Positions 1 through 12,850 are shown, counted from the first letter of the stretch. The stretch: 64,000 nt of DNA from Neurospora tetrasperma FGSC 2508 (GCF_000213175.1 NW_009799179.1:4504171-4568170), one strand, 5' to 3'. The notes: generated by a model not told the origin, from the sequence alone. Translations and numbers: made by a program.

Positions 1-1055
1 CTCATAAGACGTAGATGGAGTGAAGGGAGCCATTGACGATATTTGCTGCGAACCAGAAAGCATTCTGGCTTGGAGGAGAACATGAGCCCTCTCCCATTCA
101 CAGGGATTGTTATCCTCTCTCTGCGCCTCACGTGATTGGAACACGGACCTTAATTACTCGTAATAACGCGCAATGGCTGAAAAGAACGCTTTTGCATCAA
201 TTAAGTAAAACGACCAGCGTTAATTTCTTGTCACTGAAATTCTGAGCATGCGCTAAACCTTACCGACCTTCCGCACTTTCTAAGGGCGCTGTTACCAGTG
301 GGAGTGGGTTCCGTTCCAGGTCTCGGGCAGCAGATCCGTCAGTGCGACTGTATCAGCACACAGACTGGAGACAACGGCAGCCAGACAACAACCTCGAAGG
401 CTGAAGCAACAACAACAGCAACAGCAAAGTCTACAATTTATATATTTTCTCTAGTCAATCTGCGACGATTGAGGAACTGAGAAATATCGATGCACTAGCT
501 GCCAAGGGCGTCGTAGCCAATATCACCAAGTATTTCCCCTCAGCAATCGACGACCTTTCAAACCGAGACGGCGACGTACCAATCGTACGACGTCTATGAG
601 ACGAAACTTCAACATTGCTCCATGGGCTGCGATATGATATTGCGAGGTACATATACCATTTTCGACGTCCATTTCCTTCACCCATTTGCACACAATACCG
701 TACATGGTCCAGCCATAACCACTTTCCTCCATACTATCACGCATCCTTCACTGTACAAGGTCCTCAGGCCTTACTTCAATATTCAACTTGGGCTGACCAG
801 AAGACTCAGAAGCCGGAGCATTTCTTGTATCATAGCAACAGGCAGTCCAGTCGAATGGCCGGGTTTCACACTATCATCATCATCACCCGAACCGGCTCCA
901 TCTTATCCTTTGCCCTCCGCTGAATCCGGTGTGGCCTGTATATATGGAAGCAGGCCCACTTCGACGTGAGCGAAGACGACGGTGCCGATCTATCAACCCC
1001 ATATTCCAGTCCAGCGGTTCTTTTCTAGTCACCCAACTGCCGCTCTTTCAAAGCT
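1..1055. other. Upstream region of the LSD1-like gene, no supported gene
   Basis: Only short overlapping open frames are present (the longest about 115 codons, near 622-969, in two frames at once), with no recognisable domain. A CAACAACAACAGCAACAGC-type trinucleotide stretch lies near 405-425. Most of this is probably promoter and 5' untranslated sequence of the gene starting at 1056; the 3' end of a gene lying left of the window cannot be excluded. Confidence 0.5.
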
Positions 1056-4000
1056 ATGGGCAACAGTTCGCGGACTCGTCCAGGGCAGACTAGTAGTAGC
1101 GGTATCGCAAAGGGTCAGACAAAAGACGTCAAGGAAGTCAACTTATCACGCTCAAACCGATCCAAGCCTTCGAACTCCGCCAGGCACCCGCCTATGAAGA
1201 GAGCAAGGACGCCCGTGGGCGGCCACTCCGCAGATACTAGCTCGTCGACGAGTTCAGAAGATATTGCACCGGAAATTGTGGTCTGGACTGGGGACATGGA
1301 TCTGATGGATTCAGAGGAGTCGCCCTTTCCAGAAAGCCCACTGCCGACAGACGAGTATGTTACCATGTTTGTTTTTCCTCATCAACTTCATGGCAACCCA
1401 TGTTCAACTCCCACTTGCCCTGGATTTCTTCGCTGTTCCTCATCGCTGACTTCCATGTAGCTCCTCACAGTTACCATCACTATCGCGAGCCCCAGAAGGA
1501 CCAAGTGTCCTAGATGGAGACGCTTCGAGCCAGTTTTCATCGCCCTTGTCGGAGCCTCCAGAGTCGTCACCAATTATATCACCTCAAGATGATATCGCGG
1601 TGGAGCAGGAAAACCCGATCCCTCAATCCGCAAGTAGCTTATCAGACCAGCATTCGAACTCATCATCCCATGCGCCATCCGTGACGAGCAAGGCCACGAC
1701 TCCTGTGGATGCGGATAGACCGAAGGAGCCTCCAACAAGACAAGAGTTATCTGAGCCACAGCCTTCTCCGCTAGTATCTCCCTCTCCGGAGCCGCCTGTG
1801 GAAGAGCAGCAACCGAAACCCACTGTGGAGGAACCTCCTCAACCGGATGAACAACCACAAACTGAGCTACAAGAAGAGCCAACAGCTCAACCGGAACGGG
1901 TAGCTCGCCTTTCGCCTTTGCCAATGATTGACGAGCCCCTTTCGGCAGCAGTTGAAAGTGCAGCTCCACCTCAGGGCCCAAAGTCACCGATGAACGAGCG
2001 GAAGATCAAGCAAGAGTCGCCGGAGGAGGTAGTGCTGGAATCAGCAAGGCAAGCTTCGCTGCCTCAAGATGCCGGAACCCTTGATGTATTGATGGAAGAA
2101 GCTCCAGGGACGGATGCTGTGGTGCGAGAAGCACCAACGCAAGATGTCTCGATGCTGGAAGCACCACCTCAAGATACACCGGACCGAGAAGCACCACCAC
2201 TGGATATAGTCATGGATGAACCTCCGGCTTACGAGTCTCTAACTCATGAAGCACCGGCAGAAAACCCTGCAGCACAAAGTCTTTCGACGCTAGATGCTCC
2301 AGCACAAGAAAAAACAGCACAAGAAGCTTCGATCTACGCGACGCCAGTACACGAAGTCCCAGCCCAGCCAACACCAGTACAAGGATTCTTGCCTCAAAAC
2401 GCAGGGACAAATACGGTGTCCACGGACACCCCGAGGCGGCGATACAACGTCCGCCCCAAAGTCACCATACCCCCCGATCTTCCGCTACCGGATTATGCTA
2501 TGCAATGTATTACGGCCGCGGAGGCTTCGAGACTCAACCCATATGCTTTGCACCAGGAGGAATATCTCATGCTTAGAGACCATATCAGCCACGCCCAAGT
2601 AACAACGTACCTGAATATCAGGAACGGTATTCTAAGGTTATGGGTAAGGAATCCCCAAATAGCTGTTACTCGAGAGGAAGCTGTTGGGTGTGCCAAAGAC
2701 ACTCGCTGGTTTGATGCCGCTAGCCTATGTTTCGATTGGCTTGTTCGTCGGGGGTATATCAACTTTGGGTGCGTAGATTATCGCCATTCAAAGAGGCATA
2801 CTTCCAAAGACCCACCGGCTATAACCTTCAAGCGAAGAACGGTCGCTGTTCTAGGGGCAGGTATGGCTGGATTGGGCTGCGCGAGACAGCTTGAGGGACT
2901 ATTTGCGCAATATGCAAAGAAGTTCAGAGACATGGGTGAAGAGCCTCCGCGAGTGATTGTAATCGAAGGCCGGAACCGAATAGGCGGCAGGGTTTACTCT
3001 CGCCCTTTTGCGTCTAAACCTGCACAAACCCCGGATAATTTCCACGGGAAGCGATTTACCGCAGAGATGGGAGGTATGATTATCACGGGATTTGAACGCG
3101 GCAATCCCATCAATATCCTGCTCAGGGCACAGCTCGGAATTCCATACAGGCCGTTGCGACCAGACACCACTCTATACGACTCGAACGGCAAGCCCGTAGA
3201 TTTACACCGAGATCAGCTGGTTGAGAATCTGTACAATGACTGCCTTGATCGGGTCAGCGAATACAAGTTCAAGCAGCCCACCTCGAAGCTGATTGAGGGT
3301 AATAGGGAGTTGATTGACGAGGGCAAGGATAGCTCCGCAGAGGCCTACAAAACTATAAGGCAGGTTGAAGAATCAACTGCCGCTCAGCCGCATGCGCCGC
3401 CTGTGTCGGAGCAGAGCATAGCACCACAGGTGAATCTTGTGCCGATCTCGTCGGACCGTGCTACAGGTCGCGTTCACACCGAGCCTGGCACGCCAGGCGC
3501 ACTCAAAGCAGCATACAAGGCGAAACTTTTGGGGTGGGCCTTGAAGCAGGGTGTCTCAGAAGATGCCGACCTCGACCTCGAGACACCGGCCAAAGAGCCC
3601 GGTGCCAACCTCGGGAGCGTTGTCGACAACATGTTCGCTCAGTACAGAGATATTGTGGACTTGACTGCACAAGACTACCGGCTCCTGAACTGGCACGTTG
3701 CCAACCTGGAGTATAGCAATGCCATTAACTACAATAAATTAAGTCTCCAGGGATGGGACATTGATGCCGGTAACGAATGGGAAGGAAGTCACACCATGGT
3801 CATCGGCGGCTATCAGAGCGTACCGAAGGGCCTTATGCTCCTACCCACGCCGCTCGACGTCCGACGAAGGTCACCCGTCAACAAAATCACATATACGACA
3901 GAAAGCACGGCAGGGCCAGCAGTAATCGAGTGCGAAGATGGATTCAAGGTGGAAGCTGACTTCGTGGTCAACACGATACCTCTGGGCGTGCTCAAGCATG

Positions 4001-5289
4001 GTAATATCAAGTTTGAACCACCGCTGCCGGAATGGAAGTCCAGTGCCATCGAACGTATAGGCTTTGGTGTTCTCAACAAAGTCATCCTCGTGTACAAGGA
4101 GGCATTCTGGGATGAGGATCGCGACATCTTTGGTGTCCTAAGAAACCCATCTAACCGGCACAGCCTGGATCAGAAGGATTACGCCTCACAAAGAGGTCGT
4201 TTCTTCCAGTGGTTTAATGTAACCCAAACCAGCGGCTTACCAGTCCTGCTAGCTCTTATGGCTGGCGACGCCGGCTACGACACCGAACAAACCTGCAACG
4301 ACGATCTCGTCAAAGAAGCAACCGACGTCCTTCGCCGCGTCTATGGGTCAAAGGTCCAACAGCCGATTGAAGCCATCGTAACCAGATGGGCATCGGACAA
4401 GTTCGCGCGCGGAAGCTACTCCTCCGCGGGTCCCGACATGAAAGCGGATGACTACGACACCATGGCCAAGCCCGTCGGCAACCTCTTTTTCGCGGGCGAG
4501 CATACATGCGGCACCCACCCAGCCACCGTCCACGGCGCCTACCTCTCCGGTCTCCGTGCCGCCTCCGAGGTCCTCGAGGCGATGCTCGGCCCCATCGAGA
4601 TACCCACGCTACTCATCACCCCCAAGGAATCATCCTCCCTATCCCTGAAGCGCAAAGCCGCAGCTCTTTCATCCGAATTCACCACTACTACCGTCACGAA
4701 CAGCTACGGCACCATGTCCTCTACCCGTAACCCCGAACAAGCCCGCCTCGAAGCCTACGACATCTCCCTCTGGGACTCCATCACCTCGCAAATTGGCTTG
4801 CGCCCCCCGAAACCCTCCAAACCCGTCGTATCAGGTTACATCTTCTTCAGCAAAGCGCACTACGACGACGCGCGCAAGCGGTGCGAAGCCGGTCGCAGAC
4901 CGGGGAAGGGCAAAGCAAGCGGCAACGAGGTCAGGATGATGAGTGCCAAGATGTGGAAGGATGCTTCACCGGAAGAAAAGAGACCGTTTGAGGAACTGGC
5001 GGAGGAAAGCAAGCGTGCATATGCGGTGGCGATGAAGGAGTGGACTGAGAAAGTACAGGAGTGGGATCGCAAAGCGACGGAGTTGAAGGAGGTTTACGAG
5101 AGGGAGAATCCGTATGTGCCATTGAGTGCGCTGGTTGTTAAGAGTGAGGAGGGGGTTGCTGCTACTGCTGCTAGCGTTTCTAGTGGCAGTAATGGGAGGA
5201 ATGGGAGGAGGGCAAGGTGGGCGGGTGAGAAGGTGGGGAGTTATGCGGAGGATGGGGGGAGTGATGTTGATGTTGGGATGACTGGGTGA
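1056..5289 (+). CDS. LSD1-type lysine-specific histone demethylase with SWIRM and HMG box
   Basis: Predicted nuclear FAD-dependent amine oxidase that removes methyl groups from histone lysines. Two exons, 1056-1354 and 1461-5289, flank a 106-bp GTATGT...TAG intron and join in phase 2 to give about 1375 aa. The start is the ATG in MGNSSRTRPG. Residues 1-420 are acidic, Pro/Glu-rich and disordered, with degenerate EAP-(P/T)-QD repeats around residues 308-390. A SWIRM domain follows at about 457-538 (LNPYALHQEEY to RRGYINFG). The FAD dinucleotide-binding motif GAGMAGLG is near residue 564. The segment IGFGVLNKVIL carries the conserved FAD-proximal lysine at about residue 973, and HTCGTHPATVHGAYLSGLRA closes the oxidase fold near 1113-1132. 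A C-terminal HMG box lies at about 1224-1294 (SGYIFFSKAHYDDARKR, then MWKDASPEEKRPFEE). SWIRM-oxidase-HMG order is known in fungal LSD1 homologues. The position of the animal LSD1 tower holds only a short Pro/Ala-rich linker. Confidence 0.93.
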
Positions 5290-6405
5290 GGTCAAGACGC
5301 TTCAAGCAAGTGAGTGAGTGACCGGGTCAAAAAGTCAAGGAAGTTGAAACTGGAAAAACTGGATTGAGCGGGAAGGAATACGCAAGACGATCGCCCGGTG
5401 CTGTGGGTTTTTCGGTTGTCTCTTTTAAAGAGTGACCTTATCAGGCATTTGGCAACGCATGAAAGAAGGAAATGGGGGGTCGTTAGTATGGTGATAGCTT
5501 GAACCAAGCCTAGGCGCTAGAATAGATCAAAGAGAGTACGTTCTTCATATCTTTATTTCCACCTCCACTTACACACACACACACAGTAACTCTTTGTTCC
5601 ACTCTTTATCATTGTCCCAAGGGCATAGATGCAAATGTCGCCTATACTAAAACCAGGCGGGGAAGTGAGTATGTACAAAACTCTACAGTAAATGAAGCAG
5701 CCAGTCCTTTTGACCGTTGAACATCGGAAAAGGATTAGGAACTTCCATCCCATCTCCCATGCTCTTCACACATTCAATCCCATCAAGCGCCTACAAACAA
5801 GCGACGGCGGCGCGGAAATGGAGGCGGGATAAGACAGGATGATATTGGAAACACAAGCAACCTCACAAATATACGAACCCGTCGAGATGGAAGCCCCAGC
5901 CCTTATCACCCATCTGCTGCGGCTTTTATTTCGAATAAAAGTCGGCCGGCGGCGTAGTCAGGTTGCTTACTGAGAATTTACCAACGAATGTGTACTGAGC
6001 GACATTGTCATGCCTCTGACAAGCGCTCATCCCAGCTGAGATTTGTTGAGTGGACTGAAACTACAACGGCTATTTCCTCGAGGCTTACTAACTACGGAGT
6101 AGGCAGGTGTGTAAAAGAAGTTGTACAATTTTTGGACTGAAGGCGTTGGTACAGTAATGAGAAAGCTAGCTCATTCGTTTGATACAAAGGCATTTGGCAC
6201 GCAGCGTTTTGGACTGGAACTAGACATACCACACACCACGCACACCCGTACACTTTCGAACGGCATGGTTGAATGTCAAGTGAGAGTGCAGACAGGGATG
6301 ATGGATTTCGGCTTTGGACCCTTTTCTTTTGCTCAGGTCTCCTCTCCTTTTCCCTCAATACATCTTCGTCTTCTATTAATAGACTGCGGTTGTTTAGGCT
6401 GCTGT
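5290..6405. other. Convergent 3' region between LSD1-like and ATP3
   Basis: This spacer holds the 3' untranslated regions of two converging genes. It contains an (AC)7 microsatellite at 5571-5585 and no supported gene. A 177-codon open frame on the minus strand (6092-6625) overlaps the last ATP3 exon in another frame and is a shadow. Confidence 0.6.
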
Positions 6406-7856
6406 TTACATATCGGCCGAAGCGGTGGCACCAGTGATAATTTCGACCAACTCGCCGGTAATGACGGCCTGGCGGGTACGGTTGAAGAGAATCTGGTACT
6501 TGCTGATCATCTCGCCGGCGTTCTTGGAAGCGTTCTGGATAAGGGATAAGAGAATTCACGTCAGCAGCCTGTCCGCTGTCGACTTCAAAGAGGTGGCATG
6601 GGACGGGAGGAGAACTCACGTCCATGGCGTTGCGACGGGCAGAAATCTCGCAGGCGTGACCCTCGCAGAGAGCCCAGTAGAGGGAGTTGGCGAGGGCGTA
6701 CTCGCGGAGGTTGCCAAGGACCTCTTCATCAACCTCGAAAGCGGAGAAGTTGGCTGGATATAACTTGGTTAGCTGGCTGAACCTCGACGGGCATCATGGT
6801 GGCCGACAGGACGTACGGGAAGCGAGGATGGCATCCTCGGAAAATGCCTCAATGACGGTGGGCTCGTAGCTGGTGGCGTTGATGAACTTGTTGTAGACAA
6901 TCTCAACGGAAGAGTAGTCGCCCTTGAGCTGGGTGATCTGGTCGGCGATGGCAGAGGCCTCGACGAAGGTGGGGATGTCCTTGCCAACACCGGAGAAGTT
7001 GAGGACGATGTCCTTGGCGTTGGTACGGGAGAGCTGGGCCTTGGCCTTCTCGCCGATGATGACGATGTCGAACTCAGGCTCGGTGGCGGCGCGGCGACGG
7101 ATGAAGCGCGCAAGACCGGAGTGGACACCACCGCAGAGACCCTTGTCGGAGGAGCAGACGACGACGAGCTTCTTCTTGCCCTCAGCCTCGAGAGGCTTAG
7201 TCTCGGCCGAGGTGAAGACCTCGTTGCTGGTGGCACCGTAGCCGCGGGACTCGGTCATGGCACGCTGGGCGCGGTTGAGCTTGGTCGAGGCAACAATCTT
7301 CATGGTGTTGGTGATCTTCTCGATGTTGCGGATCGACTTGAGGCGGGTCTCGATTTCACGGAGAGTCGCGAAGGTGGCCGCGCCGGGAGCAGCCGCTCTG
7401 TTGTCATGACCTTCAATCAGTCTGCATGTTCTGTCTCAAGGTTCGATGTGTCGGGGCTATCGCGTGTCCGTTCTCGTTCTCGTGTGTGTATGGGTGTGTG
7501 TGTGTGTCCAACTCCTCTCCTCTCTCTCCCCACCCAACCCGTTCCCTGCTTGCTTGCTTGCTTGTGCTGCCCCTCCATATATCGGACGTCATGTATCGGG
7601 GACCTGGCGGCGCATCGCATTCTTTTCCCAGTCGCACAGAGAGCTGAGAGCCAGACGAAGACCCGGAGGAGCTGTAGTCGGTTGGTGCACGGTGGTTGAC
7701 GAACAGACGGAGGCGAGATGGCGAGATGTTGAACGGAGACGGACGGAGCACTCTTACGGAAGAAGGACATGTATTTTTTTTTTCTTGGGAGAGCACCTAC
7801 CGGGACGAGACGGCGGCTCCAGCTCTCAGGGCCGGGCGGGCAGCTCTGGACAGCAT
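6406..7856 (-). CDS. ATP3: Mitochondrial F1F0-ATP synthase gamma subunit
   Basis: Central rotor stalk of the F1 sector of mitochondrial ATP synthase, turning inside the alpha3beta3 ring. Four exons on the minus strand (7856-7801, 7397-6817, 6753-6620, 6534-6406) join in consistent phase to 299 aa, the usual family length. Exon 1 encodes a basic, alanine-rich start ([19 protein letters not shown]) typical of a matrix-targeting presequence. The mature protein has the family segments [42 protein letters not shown] and the C-terminal helix [20 protein letters not shown]. The introns are 403, 63 and 85 bp. The first is long for this genome and contains (GT)n and (CTTG)n simple repeats. The gene diverges from TOP1 across 1.9 kb and converges on the LSD1-like gene. 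Confidence 0.96.
7481..7565. repeat. (GT)n, CT-rich and (CTTG)n simple repeats in ATP3 intron 1
   Basis: Alternating GT runs at about 7481-7507, a CT-rich stretch, then GCTTGCTTGCTTGCTTG at about 7548-7564, all inside the first ATP3 intron. They are direct tandem repeats visible in the sequence; no function is implied. Confidence 0.8.
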
Positions 7857-9726
7857 GTTGAGATGGATATTTGACGAGGGAGAGACCTGCTGGAGAGGAG
7901 TGGCCCGGGGTTGACCACTTGATATTCAGGCGGCAATTGATCGTGGGGGAGTGATCAATAGGAATAGGACGCAATTGGCGTGAGAGGTTTGCTGAGGTCG
8001 GTTCCACACTTTCCGCTCTCTGCTCACTTTCCGGCCGTGCTTTCTTCGTGAGGTGTGGCTCGCCATCGTGCCGCTGTCCAGTCCCAGTCGGGCGCCTTCG
8101 CCTTTTTCCCGGCTAGAGCCTGGCAATGGCTGAGGAGTGCTGCCCGGCTATTGGCTTGGTTACTGGCTGCCTGCCAGCTGCGGTGTGCTCCCCACGCAGC
8201 ACCTCACTTATCTAGTGTACCTATGTAATGTAGGTGTAGGTGGAAGGCCATCTTGCTGCCGAGTTCTGCCAAGCTTTCTTGCCAGCCATGACAGCTGCCA
8301 GAGCTACCATGTGGGTGGGGCACCCGGTCTGGCCCGCACCTGCGATCCTGCACCGCGGCACCAGTCTTCACTTGCAGATGGACAAGCGGTACAACTCACT
8401 ACACCGGCGGCTTTTCAATTGTGAAATTGAAGGCTGTCTTGAAAAGCTCTTTTTGTTCCGTTCCTGTTGGCCACCGTGCCATCCACCTCACTGAAACCTG
8501 CCTACTTAGCATCGATCCGGATGTGAATTTGGTGCTCACTTGAACGAGGAAGTGCCTTGCAAACGGTTGTATCAAAAGCGTCCACGTCTCAGTGTCCATA
8601 ACAGTAAACAACTTGAACCCAAGTCACCCACAGATAAGCAAGCACACGGAAGCTTCACTAGGGTGGAGATCAGACGACGCGGTGTTTTTTTTGTTTGAAT
8701 GAATAAGGTGGTTAAGTATGCCTTCAGCTTTCTGGAGCAATCATTGTGAGGCTAGGTGATCACGATCCCAGTGGTGCCTAGCGTAGTGTTGTTGGAGCGT
8801 CTTGCCACACGCAGCTGAGAACTTCCATTCCATAGGTACGTCTACGTACCACACTCACGACACTGACGGGCGCACGCTACGCTAGAAACTGAACGCTCAG
8901 ACTCAAGGTACCGAGAGCGGGGACGCGCTAAAAAGGTACCGGCCTCTCAAAATCGACCACCTCAGGGATTTTGGGGCAGGTGAGGTGCACCGACCCAGGC
9001 GAACCAGGGAGAATTGCGGTACAGACTGGACCTGGCGAACACCCCCCTGCGACCGCGACGACGCATCGAAACCTTCCCTTGGCTGGAGTCCCGACTGGAG
9101 ACTCAGTTCTCACTCACACACCCACACACCCACACCCACAGCACCCATCGATACTTCCACAGCCTTTCTGGCGGTCCTGGCAACGACTGCCCAGAAAGAG
9201 TTGCAGGGTGGAGCCCCAGGATTTATCTTTAACAGCCTCCCGACTGCCCTTGCTTCCCGAATTCGTTCATGCTGCCCTCCGCCTTCGCTTTTTTCCCTTC
9301 ACTTCTTCTCCCTCACCTTGCGCCATTCTGGTTCTCTCCACCCTCCAGGCTCTCCAAATCCTCTCTTTTTTTTTTTTTCACACACTCGTTCCATCGACCG
9401 GCCATCTCGATATCTCGCGCACCCAAGACCTTGACGAGTTCCCGAGACCCTCGCTTTCCAGCCTTTGGTCACCAAGTGACTTGCACCAAGACTCTGTCCA
9501 CGGTCAAAGGTGTAAGCGGTCACCTCCAGCGGCGAATCTCTTTCTCTCCACGTCTCCCTTCCTAGCGACGACCGACGACAACATTTTCGACTCGGTTGCC
9601 CTGCAGACATCTTGCTAGCAACCTTCGCCACTGTTTAGCGGCCGCTACCTCTACGGGTCGGATTTTGCGCCCTTACACATTCGTACGTACCTACTAGTGC
9701 CGACACCGCAACACGCTTTAGCAACC
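7857..9726. other. Divergent promoter region between ATP3 and TOP1
   Basis: This 1.87-kb spacer separates two genes transcribed away from each other. On the TOP1 side it is CT-rich from about 9270 to 9400, including a T13-14 run near 9366-9379, as is common near fungal transcription starts. The open frames at 8971-9631 are low-complexity products of this CT-rich tract and match no family I recognise. Confidence 0.5.
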
Positions 9727-12700
9727 ATGTCTTCGGGCTCTGAAGACGACAAGCCGCTCGCCAAGGTCAACGGCCACGGTACGTCAATGCTTCTGTGATC
9801 AGTCACACCTTTCCCCATCAACCCTCGCTCATTTCACTCTATCCTCTGCCCCGTCACACTGTTTGCCAACCGATTTGAGTCAACGTGTCATGCCTTCCAT
9901 GGCCTCGCCTAGATGCAACCTGTCATTGTACCACGCCCATGAGACTAATCTTTTCTCTTCGACTATAGCCTCGGCGCCGACCATCTCCAAGGCCGATGAT
10001 CGTGCCATGGACGCTGCTGATTCCAAGGTTCATATGGCTCCCGTTGGTGTCTCCATCCGTAATGGCCCCGTCGACCAGGACAGGATGGACATCGACTCCT
10101 CAGTAAGCGGTCAGGCTAAGCGCAAATCGCGGGCATCCATTGATCAGTCCATCAACTATAAGGATGACTCCAGTGATGACGAAGCACCCTTGGTAAGTTT
10201 CCCTGTCTTTCCAGCTTGGTATCCATGCTTGGTCTGTGGCTGACCAGGACAGGCGAAACGTTCAAAAACACAACATAAGCAACCAGACTCCGATAGCGAC
10301 GACGAGCCGATCGCGAAAAAAAATGGCGCGAGATTGCCTCCCTCCGCCAAGAATACGGATATGGACGTAGATTCTGATGACGACGAACCTCTCGGAAAGA
10401 TCGCCGCAAAGAAGGCCAATATCGAGAAGGAAGCCGCTAAGGAAGCCAAGAGTATTCGTGCTGGTACCAAGGCCAAGAAGCCTGCTGCTAAGAAGGCCGT
10501 CAAGGATGAATCCTCCGATGACGAACCCCTTGCGAAACCCACCAAGCGACAGGTCAACGGCACAGCTGCGAAGAAGACGAATGGTGTGAAGAAGGAAGAG
10601 TCTGACTCGGATGTGCCCATCGCTAAGCGGGCGAAGAAGGCACCTGCCGCAAAGCCTGCTGCAAAGCCGGCTGCAAAGGCTGCCACGAAGGCTGCCCCGA
10701 AGGGCAAGGTTGCCGCTGTCAAGAAGTCCGTCAAGGAGGAATCGAAGGACATCACCGATGAGGACGATGAGGAAGAGGAGTATAAGTGGTGGGAGGAGTC
10801 GGCAAAGAAGGAAGATGACAGTATCAAGTGGACCACCTTGGAGCACAACGGCGTCATCTTCCCCGAGGATTACCAGCGTTTGCCCAAGGACGTTAAACTG
10901 CTCTACGATGGAACGCCGGTCGAACTCGATATCGAGGCCGAGGAAGCTGCGACCTTTTTCGGCTTCATGCTTAACTCGACGGTGAATGTTGAGAACCCAA
11001 CTTTCCAGAAGAACTTCTTCAGGGACTTCAAGGAGATCCTAGATCGGACAGGTGGCGCCAAGGACAAGAATGGCAAAAAGGTTGACATCAAGGAATTCGA
11101 AAAACTCGACTTCTCCCAGTTGTGGGCTTACAAAGATGCTCAAACGAAGGCTAAGAACGCCCGGTCGTCAGCAGAGAAGAAGGCCGAGAAAGCCGAAAGG
11201 GACAAGAGGGACGCCCCCTATCTATATTGCAAGTGGGATGGGCGAAAAGAAAAGGTTGGTAACCCCAGAGTGGAAATTCCAGGACTTTTCCGCGGTCGCG
11301 GTGATCACCCCAAGACCGGGTGTATCAAGAAGCGTGTTTTGCCAGAGCAAATTACCATCAACATCGGCAAAGAGGCCAAGGTCCCAGAGCCGCCAGCTGG
11401 CCACAAGTGGAAGGCCGTTCAACATGACAACAAGGCAACTTGGCTCGCGATGTGGCAAGAGAACATCAACGGACACTACAAGTATGTGATGTTGGCAGCA
11501 AACAGTACTGTGAAGGGCAAGGCCGATTTCAAGAAGTTCGAAAAGGCCCGTGAGCTCAAGAAGTACATTGATCGCATCCGTGCCGATTATACCAAGGATC
11601 TCAAGAGCGAGGTCATGGCTGACAGGCAACGCGCAACGGCCATGTACCTCATTGACAAGTTCGCTCTCAGAGCCGGTAACGAAAAGGATACCGAGAACGA
11701 AGCCGAGACTGTCGGTTGCTGCTCTCTCAAGTACGAGCACGTCACCCTCAGGGAGCCCAACACTGTCATTTTCGACTTCTTGGGCAAGGACAGTATTCGT
11801 TTCTACAACGAGTTCACGGTCGATCGCCAGGTCTTCAAGAACCTCAAAATGTTCAAGAAGCCTCCCAAGGAGGACGGAGATGACATCTTTGACAGACTGA
11901 CGGTATGTTTAATCTAACCCACTTTACAAGATTGGAGGTTTGCTAACGCGCTGTGCAGACAACCCAACTCAATAAGCACTTGTCGAGCTACATGCCTGGG
12001 CTCACGGCAAAGGTTTTCCGTACTTACAACGCATCGTACACCATGTCCAAGCTGCTGCAGGAGCTCAAGGTGACGAATGCCACTGTACATGAAAAGGTTA
12101 AGCTCTACAATGACTGCAACCGCCAAGTTGCTATTCTTTGCAACCACAAGCGTACTGTCGGTGCTAGCCATGAGCAGCAAATGAAGAAACTTGTCGAGCA
12201 GATCAAGGGTTTGCGATACCAGAAATGGCGGACAAAGATGATGATGCTCGACCTTGACCCCAAGCTCAAGAAGAAGAAGGGTGCTGCCTACTTTGAGCTG
12301 GATGAGGACTTGACAGAGGAGTGGGTCAAGTCTCATCAGGAGTTCCTCGTTGAGGACCAGAAGGCCAAGATCAACAAGAAGTTCGAAAAGGACAATGAGA
12401 AGCGGATAGCCGATGGCGAGAAGCCTCTGCCTGCCAGCGAGCTCAAGGAGCGACTCAAGGCGGCATCCGAGCTAGAAGCCAAGTTCAAGAAGGAGAACAA
12501 GACCAAGAAGGTCGAGGCTGAAGGCAAGGGTCCTTCTGTCGAGAAGCTGGAGGCAGCTCTTTTGAAGCTTGATCAACGTATCCAGACCCTGGAGCTCCAG
12601 TCCGCGGATCGTGAAGGAAACAAAGAGGTTGCTCTTGGCACCTCCAAAATTGTAAGTTGGATGGGCTTCCCATCAACATGCATAGTAGGATGCTAACTCT

Positions 12701-12850
12701 CTATCACAGAACTACATTGATCCCCGTCTTACGGTCGTCTTCTCGGCCAAGTTTAATGTGCCTATCGAGAAGTTCTTCTCCAAGACGTTGCGCGAAAAGT
12801 TCAAGTGGGCTATCGAGTCTGTCGGAAACGACTCGACGTGGGAGTTCTGA
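9727..12850 (+). CDS. TOP1: DNA topoisomerase I (type IB)
   Basis: Nuclear enzyme that relaxes supercoils by nicking one strand through a 3'-phosphotyrosine link. Five exons (9727-9778, 9969-10192, 10253-11902, 11959-12651, 12710-12850) give 919 aa with all phases consistent. The first 250 or so residues are a charged, Lys/Ser/Asp-rich tail with repeated SDDEPLAK-like acidic clusters and [15 protein letters not shown], as in eukaryotic TOP1. The core follows ([49 protein letters not shown]), then a Lys/Glu-rich linker. The catalytic tyrosine is Tyr875 in SKINYIDPR, the second codon of the last exon. The start [17 protein letters not shown] follows from the exon 1-2 join. Introns are 190, 60, 56 and 58 bp; the last has a clear TGCTAAC branch site. 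A 233-codon antisense frame over the Lys-rich region is an artefact of composition. Confidence 0.97.

Noticed and set aside
6092-6625. 177-codon minus-strand frame
   Set aside because: Overlaps the ATP3 last exon and 3' region in another frame and shows no domain.
10156-10857. 233-codon minus-strand frame opposite TOP1
   Set aside because: It is the antisense of the Lys/Asp/Ser-rich TOP1 tail and has Ser/Phe/Leu/Ala low complexity only.
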